Positions 1 through 7,982 of a stretch of 64,000 nt of DNA are shown one piece after another. The notes under the pieces are model-generated. The model was not told where the DNA came from. It searched no databases and worked only from the letters and a program-made list of their open reading frames with translations. The translations under genes and the position numbers were made by a program. The stretch lies in assembly GCA_964249755.1 (NCBI GenBank), contig CAXUDB010000002.1, forward strand, positions 1,426,001-1,490,000, read 5' to 3'. The first letter of the stretch is position 1. Each line of letters opens with the position of its first letter. This DNA comes from Ilyomonas sp964249755 (GTDB lineage: Bacteria > Bacteroidota > Bacteroidia > Chitinophagales > Chitinophagaceae).

Positions 1-344
1 CGTTTTATTCTACAGATTACGAATGCGGGGTAATAACAGATTGAAGCGCTAGATAAGATTACTGTTTTACACCGGATGAGTAAATTAGAATACAGTATAT
101 TACCCTCACTTACTAAATCCTGTCTTATCAATGCGTAATTTTTATCTCTATCACCAACAAAATTTACCTGAACCAAATTGTTATTTGCATACCCTTTATC
201 TCTGTCTTCTGCATACACAATCTGGTTAAAAATAATCAGATTTGATTTGATAAGAATAACGGCAAACCTAAACTGAAGTACAACCAATTCTTTTCTTGGA
301 GATATGTTAGCAGAGTCATTTCGGAGAAGAAAAGAGGATTCATT
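1..344 (-). pseudogene. Open frame without a start codon, cut by the window edge
   Basis: On the minus strand a frame runs without a stop from position 344 to the window edge, about 114 codons. It contains protein-like stretches such as IVYAEDRDKGYANNN and VNFVGDRDKNYALIRQ. There is no in-frame ATG near its upstream end, and a TAA sits at 345-347. An ATG just upstream (frame starting MNPLFFSEM) is in a different frame, so the 5' end may have been lost by a frameshift, or the frame may be a remnant. The family is not recognised. An open frame of this length in AT-rich DNA is uncommon by chance but not decisive. The remainder lies outside the window. Confidence 0.3.
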
Positions 345-397
345 TTAAAAGTTCGTGAATAAAACAATGTTATTTTAGCCCTACAAAAACCTGTAAA

Positions 398-2200
398 ATG
401 TTTTACGGATTATTATGGCTCAGAACTTCTTTACTGTTTACAATTAACTGTCTGGCTCTTGTTATTTCCGTTCTGCAAGCGCAGGCGCAAACGGCAATGA
501 TTACTATTAATGACCGGCACACAACAAGCCTGAACGGAGAGTGGAAAGTAATTATAGATCCGACAGGTGGAGGAGAATGGAGACAGGTATGGGCTGAAAA
601 AAAGCCGCAACGAAAAACTGATTTTATTGAATATTCTTTTGACGAAGGTCCCACCTTGCATGTGCCCGGTGATTTTAATACGCAATTGCCGGAACTAATG
701 TATGTAGAAGGCGGTGTTTGGTATAAGAAAACGTTTACTTACCAAAAGAATAACAGCAGGAGACTTTTTATCTATTTCGGCGCTGTGAACTACATGGCGA
801 AAGTGTACCTGAATGGTCAATATATCGGAAGCCATGAAGGCGGCTTCACCCCCTTTCAATTTGAGCTGACCCAACTTGTGGCAGAAGGTGAAAACCGGCT
901 TGTTGTGAAGGCAGACAACGGCAGACGGGAAGCAGGCTTGCCAGGTCTGGGGTATGATTGGTTTAACTATGGCGGCATCACAAGGGATGTGTCTCTGGTG
1001 CAAACGGCCAACACCTTTATTGAAGATTACAGCATTCAGTTACAAAAAGGATCGCTGAATAAAATAAGCGGATGGGTAAAATTGAATGGCGCAGCAAAAA
1101 AAGAAAAAATAACGGTGCGCATTTCTGAACTGAATCTAAGTTATAGCAGTATTACAGACGACAGCGGTTATGCCCCCATTGATGTAACGGCTAAGATAAA
1201 ATTATGGTCGCCTGCCGACCCGAAATTGTACCGGGTTCAGATTGAGTCGGCATCTGATACCGTAGATGACGAGATTGGTTTCAGAAGCATAGAAGTGCAG
1301 GGCACACAGGTATTACTGAACAAGAAACCTCTGTTTTTTAAAGGTGTGGATATACATGAAGAGCGCCCTTTTCATCCTTCCAAAGCGTATTCGGAAGCAG
1401 ATGCTTTGACACTGCTAACCTGGGCAAAAGAGCTGGGCTGCAACTTTGTGAGGCTTGTGCACTACCCTCACAATGAGAACATGGTGAGAACAGCAGAGAA
1501 AATGGGATTGTTGGTGTGGGATGAAATTCCGGCTTATCAGAATATTGAGTTCAGCGCGCCGGGTATGCAAGGCAAATTAGATACAATGATGCGCGAAATG
1601 ATGCGGCGCGACCGAAACCGGTGCGCAGTTGTCATTTGGAGCTTAGCCAATGAAACCTACTCTACAACTCCCAACAGAACGAATGCCTTAATTCAGCTTT
1701 CTAAAAGCTGCCGCAACTTGGACAGCACTAGACTGATTACCACGGTGCTAAGCAACCAGGGATATAGCAACAATACATTTACTGTTTGGGATACCCTCGT
1801 TAACTCGTTCGATATTATTTCCATTAATGAATATGCTGGCTGGTATGCACCCTGGCAGGGAGAACCGAAGGATGTGAAGTGGAAGTTTACAGTTCAAAAG
1901 CCGCTGATGATTTCGGAGTTTGGCGGCGAGGCAAAATATGGCAGCCATTTTGGCCCCGCCGATGAGGCTGACTCCTGGAGCGAAGATTATCAGGCTCAGA
2001 TTTATAAAGACCAGATTACCTTGTTTGGTGTTACACCCAACCTGGTTGGTGTGTCGCCCTGGTTGCTGGTTGACTATCGCTCGCCGGTACGCATGCATCC
2101 GACCAAACAAAACGGCTTCAACCGCAAAGGACTTCTATCCGAATATGGCGAACGCAAAAAAGCCTGGTATGTACTAAAGACATACTATGAGAGGATGTGA
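398..2200 (+). CDS. Glycoside hydrolase family 2 protein, exported (beta-glucuronidase/galactosidase type)
   Basis: Predicted retaining beta-glycosidase acting outside the cytoplasm. A signal peptide occupies about residues 1-31 (hydrophobic stretch ending AQAQ). A jelly-roll sugar-binding domain follows at about 45-205 (LNGEWK, YLNGQYIGSHEGGFTPFQF), then an immunoglobulin-like domain at about 210-300, and a TIM barrel from about 305 (FFKGVDIHEE) to the end. The acid/base is E419 in WSLANETYS, and the nucleophile is E507 in MISEFGG. At 600 residues it is a full-length compact GH2 of the beta-glucuronidase type, without extra C-terminal domains. The substrate cannot be told from the sequence. 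It stands alone: no SusC/D partner lies beside it, and the next gene downstream is a broken lipoprotein. Confidence 0.9.
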   Translation: MFYGLLWLRTSLLFTINCLALVISVLQAQAQTAMITINDRHTTSLNGEWKVIIDPTGGGEWRQVWAEKKPQRKTDFIEYSFDEGPTLHVPGDFNTQLPELMYVEGGVWYKKTFTYQKNNSRRLFIYFGAVNYMAKVYLNGQYIGSHEGGFTPFQFELTQLVAEGENRLVVKADNGRREAGLPGLGYDWFNYGGITRDVSLVQTANTFIEDYSIQLQKGSLNKISGWVKLNGAAKKEKITVRISELNLSYSSITDDSGYAPIDVTAKIKLWSPADPKLYRVQIESASDTVDDEIGFRSIEVQGTQVLLNKKPLFFKGVDIHEERPFHPSKAYSEADALTLLTWAKELGCNFVRLVHYPHNENMVRTAEKMGLLVWDEIPAYQNIEFSAPGMQGKLDTMMREMMRRDRNRCAVVIWSLANETYSTTPNRTNALIQLSKSCRNLDSTRLITTVLSNQGYSNNTFTVWDTLVNSFDIISINEYAGWYAPWQGEPKDVKWKFTVQKPLMISEFGGEAKYGSHFGPADEADSWSEDYQAQIYKDQITLFGVTPNLVGVSPWLLVDYRSPVRMHPTKQNGFNRKGLLSEYGERKKAWYVLKTYYERM

Positions 2201-2207
2201 CTTTTGC

Positions 2208-2357
2208 ATGAAGAGAGCTGTGTTCAAACATAGCACCTGTATTATTAGATTCTTGTTCCTAACCATCTTTAGTTACTCCTCATATTATCTTTTGCACGGA
2301 CAACCATTTATGCCCATTCGCTTTGTTTTCGTACATAACTTTAATCCGGAAAAATGA
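2208..2357 (+). CDS. Small open frame resembling an orphan signal peptide
   Basis: A 49-residue frame starts 7 bases after the GH2 stop. Its first part is basic then hydrophobic (MKRAVFKHS, then FLFLTIFSYSSYYLLHGQ), like an export signal, with no mature domain behind it. Its TGA overlaps the ATG of the next frame as ATGA. It could be the remnant of a deleted exported gene, a leader peptide, or chance. No family is recognised. Confidence 0.2.
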   Translation: MKRAVFKHSTCIIRFLFLTIFSYSSYYLLHGQPFMPIRFVFVHNFNPEK

Positions 2358-2764
2358 AATTTTCTTTCCTCTCGATGAGCGCCCTAGTTGTATTGTTCGC
2401 CTGTAATAAAGATGACAACGCTTCGGTAACACAAAGCATTACCCCTTCTTCCTTTCAAAACCATATCTGGGTTTTCGATTCTTCTCTCACAGTTACTCTC
2501 GATTATTCCAGCGCCAGCTACGCCACTGCACAAGAACAAACCCTTGTGTTCAGCAGTGATACACTGATGAAGATAACCGGCAGCTACTCGGTCACTTATA
2601 ACACAGCCTCTGCGCGACCAGACAGAATTTATTCTTAGCTGCCCGGCACCGCGGAAGACTTAAGTGTATACTTGCTGATCATCACAATTACGGATACAAA
2701 ATTGGTAACCAGCCAGTTTCTGCAGGCAGACCAGACAATCACTATTTATTACCACTCCAGGTAG
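2354..2764 (+). pseudogene. Lipocalin-like small lipoprotein, interrupted by an in-frame TAG
   Basis: The frame opens with a lipoprotein signal (MKFSFLSMSALVVLFAC, lipobox cysteine C17) followed by a polar NKDDN linker, so the intact product was an outer-membrane lipoprotein. It stops at TAG 2636-2638 after 94 residues. The same frame continues for 41 more codons to a TAG at 2762-2764, with clearly protein-like content (LPGTAEDLSVYLLIITITDT, then KLVTSQFLQ). The ITxLTDTKLV pattern resembles the last strands of the small lipocalin-like lipoproteins common in Bacteroidota. This is inference from pattern, not a database match. The simplest reading is a nonsense mutation; a sequencing error is possible. 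Confidence 0.6.
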
Positions 2765-3080
2765 TCATATTTCAAGACATCGGTCTAACGTTACATTTAC
2801 CACTCTCTGTGACATTTTTGTACATAAAATCCGCTTTTTCTTCTAAACGAGGATTATTTATTACAGCAATGCTCGGAACTATGCGAGGTTGCGAAATATG
2901 GTTGAAACTGATTTTTTGTAACTTCATTTTGCAAATTGCAAATCAAAGATTTGCTGATGGAACGACACAGTCGGGAATCAACGCTGATGACTAAGGTTAT
3001 TGATTTTCTTGCTTTTCAGTGTCTTTGTTCCCGCCTCACAGAACGTTGAAAGAATATTACTTTGTAAAAAACAGCTCTTT
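2765..3080. other. Intergenic stretch, nothing recognised
   Basis: About 316 bases between the broken lipoprotein and the alpha/beta hydrolase. A short frame at 2809-2994 lacks any recognisable motif and I do not support it as a gene. No repeat or convincing hairpin was seen. Confidence 0.4.
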
Positions 3081-3929
3081 ATGAAAGCTATTTGCCTTTC
3101 TGCTTTGCTTCTCATTACTGCTTTGCAAAGTCTGCCAGCTCAGACGCCGCTGTGGAAAACAGTGCCTGCGCCGAAACCGATGCCTGCAGCAGCAGATAGC
3201 GGATGGGTAGCCGTGAACGGTATCAACCTATATTACGCCATTTTCGGCAAGGACAAACCAGACCCAGTGCTGTTGCTTCATGGCGGCTTCACGTCTTCTG
3301 ACTACTGGAGCGCAGAGGTAACAGCTCTTGCCAAAACGCATGAAGTAATCGTAGCCGACAGCCGCGGGCATGGCAGAAGCACTTTGGGCACTGAACCACT
3401 CTCCTACCAATTAATGTCGGATGATGTGCTGAAACTGATGAATGCATTGCATCTTACCGCGCCCTCTGTTGCAGGCTGGAGTGATGGCGGCATCATTGGT
3501 TTATTGCTTGCCATTCAGCATCCTGACCGGGTGAAAAGACTGTTTACATTCGGCACCAACTTTAATTTGTCGGGCTATAGTGACGAACCACCTGATACGG
3601 CTACCGGCAGACAATTTATGAATATGGCAAAGGCAAACTACCGGCGGTTGTCCTCAACGCCCGATAGCTTTCCGGTGTTACAAAGAGCGTTGGGTACGCT
3701 GTATGACCGGGAGCCGGATATTGCACCTGCTGACTTAGCGACTATTCGTTGCCGGACTACCATAGCAGCGGGCGGGCATGACCAGTTTATCAAACGCGAA
3801 CACTTTGAACAATTGGCGCGACTGATACCGGGTGCTACACTACTGATTATCCCGAATATGGGACATGGTGGCGTTTTGCAGGATCCGGCTGCATTTCACC
3901 AAGCGATTTTACAATGGTTAGAAAAGTAA
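3081..3929 (+). CDS. Alpha/beta hydrolase, exported
   Basis: Predicted hydrolase with a cleavable signal peptide (MKAICLSALLLITALQSLPA, mature from about Q21). The oxyanion segment is LLLHGGFTSSDYW at about 64-76. The nucleophile elbow is GWSDGG with Ser134, the acid is probably Asp in GGHDQF, and the catalytic His lies in NMGHGG near the C-terminus, giving a complete triad. The start at 3081 is chosen because it begins directly at the signal peptide; upstream in-frame ATG at 3000 would add 27 unrelated residues. At 282 residues it has the usual length for the family. DSRGHGRS after strand 4 is typical of the epoxide hydrolase/haloperoxidase-like branch. The substrate is unknown and there are no operon partners. 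Confidence 0.85.
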   Translation: MKAICLSALLLITALQSLPAQTPLWKTVPAPKPMPAAADSGWVAVNGINLYYAIFGKDKPDPVLLLHGGFTSSDYWSAEVTALAKTHEVIVADSRGHGRSTLGTEPLSYQLMSDDVLKLMNALHLTAPSVAGWSDGGIIGLLLAIQHPDRVKRLFTFGTNFNLSGYSDEPPDTATGRQFMNMAKANYRRLSSTPDSFPVLQRALGTLYDREPDIAPADLATIRCRTTIAAGGHDQFIKREHFEQLARLIPGATLLIIPNMGHGGVLQDPAAFHQAILQWLEK

Positions 3930-4284
3930 AAAAGTTTTCCGGTTGGCTTATTGGTCGATTTGATATGACCTAAAAAGTCATCCGATCCTTTTCTCCTGTG
4001 CGCGCTGTACCAACACCCAGAATAAAAGGAATACATGCGGCTATTTTGTAAACTCAGGTATTTGAAATGTAGTATCGCTTAAGGTTTGCAGCTATATCTA
4101 TATGTGCTATACTTCACTGAATTAGAGCGATAATAATATGAAGCCGCTATGTTCACAAAGAAAACATTGCGGTAGAAGAAGCCATCGCAAGTTTAAAGAC
4201 CAAAAGACAGATATTTTACTCATAAAATATGGTGTTTATCATACCATAAGTTATAAATAAAACTTGCCCGCGTGCTTTTGACGT
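3930..4284. other. Convergent intergenic stretch, nothing recognised
   Basis: About 355 bases between the convergent alpha/beta hydrolase and SDR genes. No gene, clear terminator or repeat family member was found. It is AT-rich towards 4200-4270. Confidence 0.4.
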
Positions 4285-5367
4285 TTATGGTATTATCTTA
4301 TCGTCTCGAAGTTTCGTAAAAAGATCGAAGAAAGAGCTTCGGGTATCTTGGTAAACGGTAAAGCCCAGCTTGCGGCTTTTCGCCATATCAGTCATTACTT
4401 CAATGGGCCGACCCAAATCGAGATCGGTATGCCAAGGGGAAGCAAGGCGGTTCAGGTCTGGTTCCTGTAAACCATATTTAGAAGCGATCTCTCTCCACAA
4501 AGGTCCATCAGATTTCATCTCCGCTTCCAGCGGATGAATAGTATCACTGAAGCCTTTTGTTTCTATTCCAAACCAACCGGCTATTTGCTGCCAGAGCCAA
4601 CTCCAGCGAAATACATCGCCGTTGGCAACATTAAAAGCCTGGTTGTGTGCCGCCTCTGTGGTAGCTGCCCAAATGAGATGTTTTGCCAAAACTCCTGCAT
4701 CCGTAACATCAGAGATCCCATTCCACTGTGCACCTGAGCCGGGAAACTGAAAGGGTCGACCGGTTTCTTTGCAAATAGATGCATAAACGGCAAGCGTGGT
4801 ACCCATGTTCATTATATTGCCAATTGCTTTTCCAATGACCGTATGCGGACGGTGAATGCTCCACGTAAAGCCATCGCGCTCAGCAGCAGCATATACCTCA
4901 TCTTCCTGAGCGTAATAGAAATTTTCGATGGGCAATCTCGGGTGTTCTTCACGCACCGGTGTTTGTGGCAACGTACCTTCCTTAGCGTAAGCTTCGAACG
5001 GACCGAGATAATGCTTTAGCCCGGTTACCAGCGCTACGTGCTGCACTGAGCGTTTGGTTGATAGCGTATTTAGCAGGTTGCGCACCATCAGACTGTTTAC
5101 CCGTATATTTTCTGTCTCTGTTTCGTTGCGCATCCAGCTAGTGAAAAACACATACGTTGGGTTGATATTGGGGAGTGCCGTGCTGAGGCTATCGGCACTT
5201 AACAAATCTGCCGGAACAGGAATAACTCCTTTCAATTCTGTTGCAGGGTTGCGGGCAAGTCCATATACCGTCCATCCTTCGGCAAGCAGCCGTTCTGCCA
5301 AATTGCTCCCGGTGATTCCGCTCACGCCTGCTACGAGCGCTTTCTTTTCATCTCCTGTTTTCAACAT
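4285..5367 (-). CDS. NAD(P)-dependent SDR of the PRISE (progesterone 5-beta-reductase-like) family
   Basis: Extended/atypical short-chain dehydrogenase. The N-terminal Rossmann motif is ALVAGVSGITGSNLAERLL at about 10-28, followed by GLARNP. The family-defining segment NFYYAQEDE is present, in which Tyr is the catalytic residue of PRISE enzymes; the normal YxxxK is replaced. WSIHRPHTVIG and the C-terminal FDTxxS-like region (YQDTRSSFFDLFTKLR) also match. Such enzymes reduce the C=C bond of enones with NADPH; the physiological substrate here is unknown. The ATG at 5367 is preferred over an upstream in-frame ATG at 5418 because it sits about 9 residues before the glycine motif. Length 360 is normal. 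It is monocistronic. Confidence 0.85.
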   Translation of the reverse strand: MLKTGDEKKALVAGVSGITGSNLAERLLAEGWTVYGLARNPATELKGVIPVPADLLSADSLSTALPNINPTYVFFTSWMRNETETENIRVNSLMVRNLLNTLSTKRSVQHVALVTGLKHYLGPFEAYAKEGTLPQTPVREEHPRLPIENFYYAQEDEVYAAAERDGFTWSIHRPHTVIGKAIGNIMNMGTTLAVYASICKETGRPFQFPGSGAQWNGISDVTDAGVLAKHLIWAATTEAAHNQAFNVANGDVFRWSWLWQQIAGWFGIETKGFSDTIHPLEAEMKSDGPLWREIASKYGLQEPDLNRLASPWHTDLDLGRPIEVMTDMAKSRKLGFTVYQDTRSSFFDLFTKLRDDKIIP

Positions 5368-5418
5368 TGTTGTATAGTTTAAGGATTTTAACCTGGATGA
5401 ACACAAATAGCAATCCAT

Positions 5419-5773
5419 CCTTTCTGATTACTAATTATATGGGTTTTGGGGTTTGTGTATCTTGTCCAAATGGGTATTGTGATTTGATAGAAACATTTCC
5501 TTTATCCACCGCACCGTGTCCAGCGGTGCTGGAAGTATAGATTGGGGAATAGGAATATGAAAGCAGCCAATCGGAGAAAAGCTTTTATCAAACATTCAGA
5601 GAGCCGTACGAAAGTCTCCGGATAGTGAGAGAAGAAAGTAGACAAAGACAAAGTATAAACAGAAAATAGCGACCGCTTCGGTAATTAAAAGTCACTTCCG
5701 AAGGTGCATATAGATACAATCTGTACACAGAGCGAAGCAAGAGAAAAAATGCTACTTTTAGTAAAAATTGCGT
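5419..5773. other. Intergenic stretch, nothing recognised
   Basis: About 355 bases between the divergent SDR and secreted-protein genes. A short inverted repeat (CACCGC ... GCGGTG, about 5498-5519) is the only structure noted. It should hold both promoters, but none matches the Bacteroidota consensus well. Confidence 0.35.
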
Positions 5774-6478
5774 ATGAAAATAATATTTTTTTTATGCCTG
5801 TTGTTAGCCCTGAACAATTCTGTCTACTCACAATTTACTGCTGATTATCAGGAACATGGCGATTATCTTGATGTTTATGATTATACTGGGCATAAAGTAG
5901 CAATGAATGGTCACTCTAATTTGTCGGGTAATCCAATGCTAAACGAGACATGGGGTACCGGCTCTGTGATGTTTGCAAGTGACAAACAAGTGAATGGTAT
6001 TCCTCTGAAGTTTAATATACAAAACAATAAGCTCTATTTTAAAAAGGATTCCATGGTATATGAATTTGCTGACAAAGTGCTTGCTTTCAAACTAAAATTT
6101 GAGGAAGGCGACAAATCCAGAGAAGTTTATTTCAAAAGCGGATACCCTGATCGCAGAGGAGATTCTACATCTTTTTTATATGAAGCGATAAATGTTGGAC
6201 CCAATGTGCACTTTCTAAAACGCCTAAACTCTACGGTCAGGCAGCAGTATGTATACGGCTCAGCAGCTAAAGAGAGTTACATCGTCACCAGCGAATCTTA
6301 TTTATATAATGTAAAAAATAAATCGCTTATAAAAATATCAAACAATAAAAAGTCTATTCTGAAAGCGCTTCCGGAGTACAAGGAACGAATAGAAAAATTT
6401 TCCAGCGACAACAATGTTACTTTTAGTAATGACAAAGAGATTAATCAACTTATTATTAGTCTAAACCGTGTACAATAA
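5774..6478 (+). CDS. Exported protein of unknown function
   Basis: A 234-residue protein with a clear signal peptide (MKIIFFLCLLLALNNSVYSQ). The mature part is rich in aromatic and charged residues, with segments suggesting a beta-rich periplasmic or surface fold (GTGSVMFASDKQVNGIPLKF, then FNIQNNKLYFKKDSMVYEF). The ATG at 5774 is chosen over an in-frame TTG two codons upstream because it begins the signal peptide. This layout (a layer of beta strands stating a stored value, then a C-terminal helix) recurs in many uncharacterised Bacteroidota secreted proteins. No catalytic motif was seen, and there are no operon partners. Confidence 0.7.
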   Translation: MKIIFFLCLLLALNNSVYSQFTADYQEHGDYLDVYDYTGHKVAMNGHSNLSGNPMLNETWGTGSVMFASDKQVNGIPLKFNIQNNKLYFKKDSMVYEFADKVLAFKLKFEEGDKSREVYFKSGYPDRRGDSTSFLYEAINVGPNVHFLKRLNSTVRQQYVYGSAAKESYIVTSESYLYNVKNKSLIKISNNKKSILKALPEYKERIEKFSSDNNVTFSNDKEINQLIISLNRVQ

Positions 6479-6611
6479 CCAGTATTCTCTCTTACTGGAA
6501 TTGAAGTGTTATTCTTTTGAATGAGATGACGTAGAAAAGAATTATTGCGGGGTAACAAAGTTGCAACCTTAGTTAAGACTTCTGTGTAAAACTTTTCTGA
6601 ATTAGTAGTGA

Positions 6612-6654
6612 GTGGATGCTCAAAAATAATTGGCATAAGCGGGACGCTTGCACC
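6612..6654. repeat. REP-like dispersed element, copy 1
   Basis: It shares the pattern GGATGCTCAAAAATA then GGCATAAGCGGGACGCTTG with 9688-9731 and 15485-15528. The second half forms a short hairpin (AAGCG, loop GGA, CGCTT). It lies between the 234-residue secreted-protein gene and the broken cupin gene. Confidence 0.6.
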
Positions 6655-6792
6655 GGATTGGGGAAATAGTCAGATAAGCGATGATGTGACCTGTTTGGCG
6701 GCAGCTATTGACTGGGCTTTCTGTATAATATTTCACCGAATGGGCGACATTGCGACCAATATATTACTTCAGCATCCAGTAAGGTTCTACCT

Positions 6793-7221
6793 ATGAAAAT
6801 AAAGAAAGAGAAAATGAGCCGGGAGTTTACCAAATATCATATCAGGATTGATGATAACGGTGCGCCTCTGTTCAATACCGTTTTGCACCGCTTTACCGAT
6901 ATAGATAAAGGTGGCCCGCACGACCATCCGTAGGGATTTACTACCCATATATTGAAAGGTGGCTATGTAGAAAAGATATATACTATTCATGACGACGGGA
7001 GCTGGACAAGCAAACTCCTGCATCGGAAGCCCGGCACCACTCATACCGTTGCTGCAACTTGTATTCACGAAATTGTAGCGCTGCCGGAAGGCGAATGCTG
7101 GACAGTGATTATTCCCGGTGAGCCGGAAAGGGTCTCCGGATTCTGGCGGTTTGAGGATTCATTTGTTGGCTTCCGTTTATGGAACCGGAAAAAGTATCGT
7201 CCTGTTAGTGTTAATCGCTAA
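6793..7221 (+). pseudogene. Cupin-like protein, broken by an in-frame TAG at a probable Trp codon
   Basis: A 142-codon frame from ATG 6793 to TAA 7219-7221 encodes one coherent small cupin-like protein. FNTVLHRFTDIDKGGPHDHP comes first, then TAG (6931-6933), then GFTTHILKGGYVEKIYTIHD and HRKPGTTHTVAATCIHEI. The HDHPxGF pattern is the first metal-binding cupin box, and TTHTV supplies a later histidine. In related proteins the residue after HDHP is usually Trp, so the TAG is one base from TGG. The part after the stop could only be made from an internal start. The single lesion suggests recent inactivation or a sequencing error. The intact protein would be a soluble metal-binding cupin of unknown substrate. 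Confidence 0.75.
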
Positions 7222-7359
7222 TGGCGCGGAGATTTGAGATGTATTGGTAATCAATTATCAGTTGTGTTTCTTTACATGTAGCTATCGTTTATTCCGATGT
7301 GTAATCTGCCTGGCTGTGGAAAACAATGATCGTGTGAAACACAATGTTTTTACATAGGG

Positions 7360-7464
7360 CATGGCGGAGAAGGAAAAGAACGGGCGGGAAGTGTGAAAGA
7401 TAAGGCGAGAACTGCCTAGGAAGGAGCATAGAGGAATAGGGAAAGTTAGAACCAATTGAATTAT
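7360..7464. repeat. Degenerate 21-bp-period array H
   Basis: About four to five units of 21 bp, purine-rich on the + strand. Units begin near 7360, 7381, 7402 and 7423 and share GGCGGGAA and GAAAGAA-like halves. The conservation is weak, and it is called mainly because the period matches the other arrays in the window. On the minus strand the units read as seven-residue repeats ending in aromatic or Ser-rich segments. No gene is supported here. Confidence 0.4.
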
Positions 7465-7736
7465 CCTTTTCACCATTAAACTCTTCCTGTCGTTTGTTAT
7501 AAGGTTGGCATTAGGAAGTCAGAAATTAATCGACTTCACCTGCGGGTGTCCGATCCGGCTACTGTTCAATACGATTTACTTAGATTGAGGTTGTTGAAAC
7601 AAATGGGTCTACTTTCGAAAGCTGAGTTTGAAGAAAAAAGAGAGTAACCGGATCAGGATACAACTAACCACCTTCTATCAGGCGGTCTTCCATGTTCAAG
7701 AATGTTGAGAGGTTGACGCATTATAAAGCGGTTACC

Positions 7737-7883
7737 TATTCTTTAGCGTTAGCTGCTTCTTCTTTTGTCAACTCAGGTTCTTACTTAGTTGATTCCAGCT
7801 GTTATTTTGTGTTTGCCTCTTCTTACATTGCATTTTCCTTTCTCGCTTTGCTTTTTTCTGTTTGTTATCTTGCTTGTGCAACC
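7737..7883. repeat. Degenerate 21-bp-period array G
   Basis: Seven units of exactly 21 bp at 7737, 7758, 7779, 7800, 7821, 7842 and 7863. Units start TSTTAYTTTG and end TTCCTST-like, pyrimidine-rich on the + strand. Read as protein this gives a seven-residue pattern (SYLVDSS, CYFVFAS, SYIAFSF, LALLFSV, CYLACAT), but no start, motif or neighbour supports real translation. It lies between convergent genes. Confidence 0.6.
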
Positions 7884-7894
7884 TTATGATGATA

Positions 7895-7925
7895 GGTTGG
7901 GGGCGGTTTTATCCGCTCCCCAACC
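7895..7925 (-). terminator. GC-rich hairpin after the T9SS protein gene
   Basis: Inverted repeat GGTTGGGGGCGG / CCGCTCCCCAACC with an ATTTT-type loop and one mismatch, 58 bases beyond the stop of the minus-strand gene ending at 7983. There is no clear U-tract, so it is a terminator candidate only. Confidence 0.4.
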
Positions 7926-7982
7926 GAGCACAAATGGGGCATTTGTAGCATAAATGAGTAGAGAATTGGCGATGAATATTGC

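Noticed and set aside
2809..2994. A 61-residue gene before the alpha/beta hydrolase
   Set aside because: No motif, signal peptide or conserved-looking content; probably chance.
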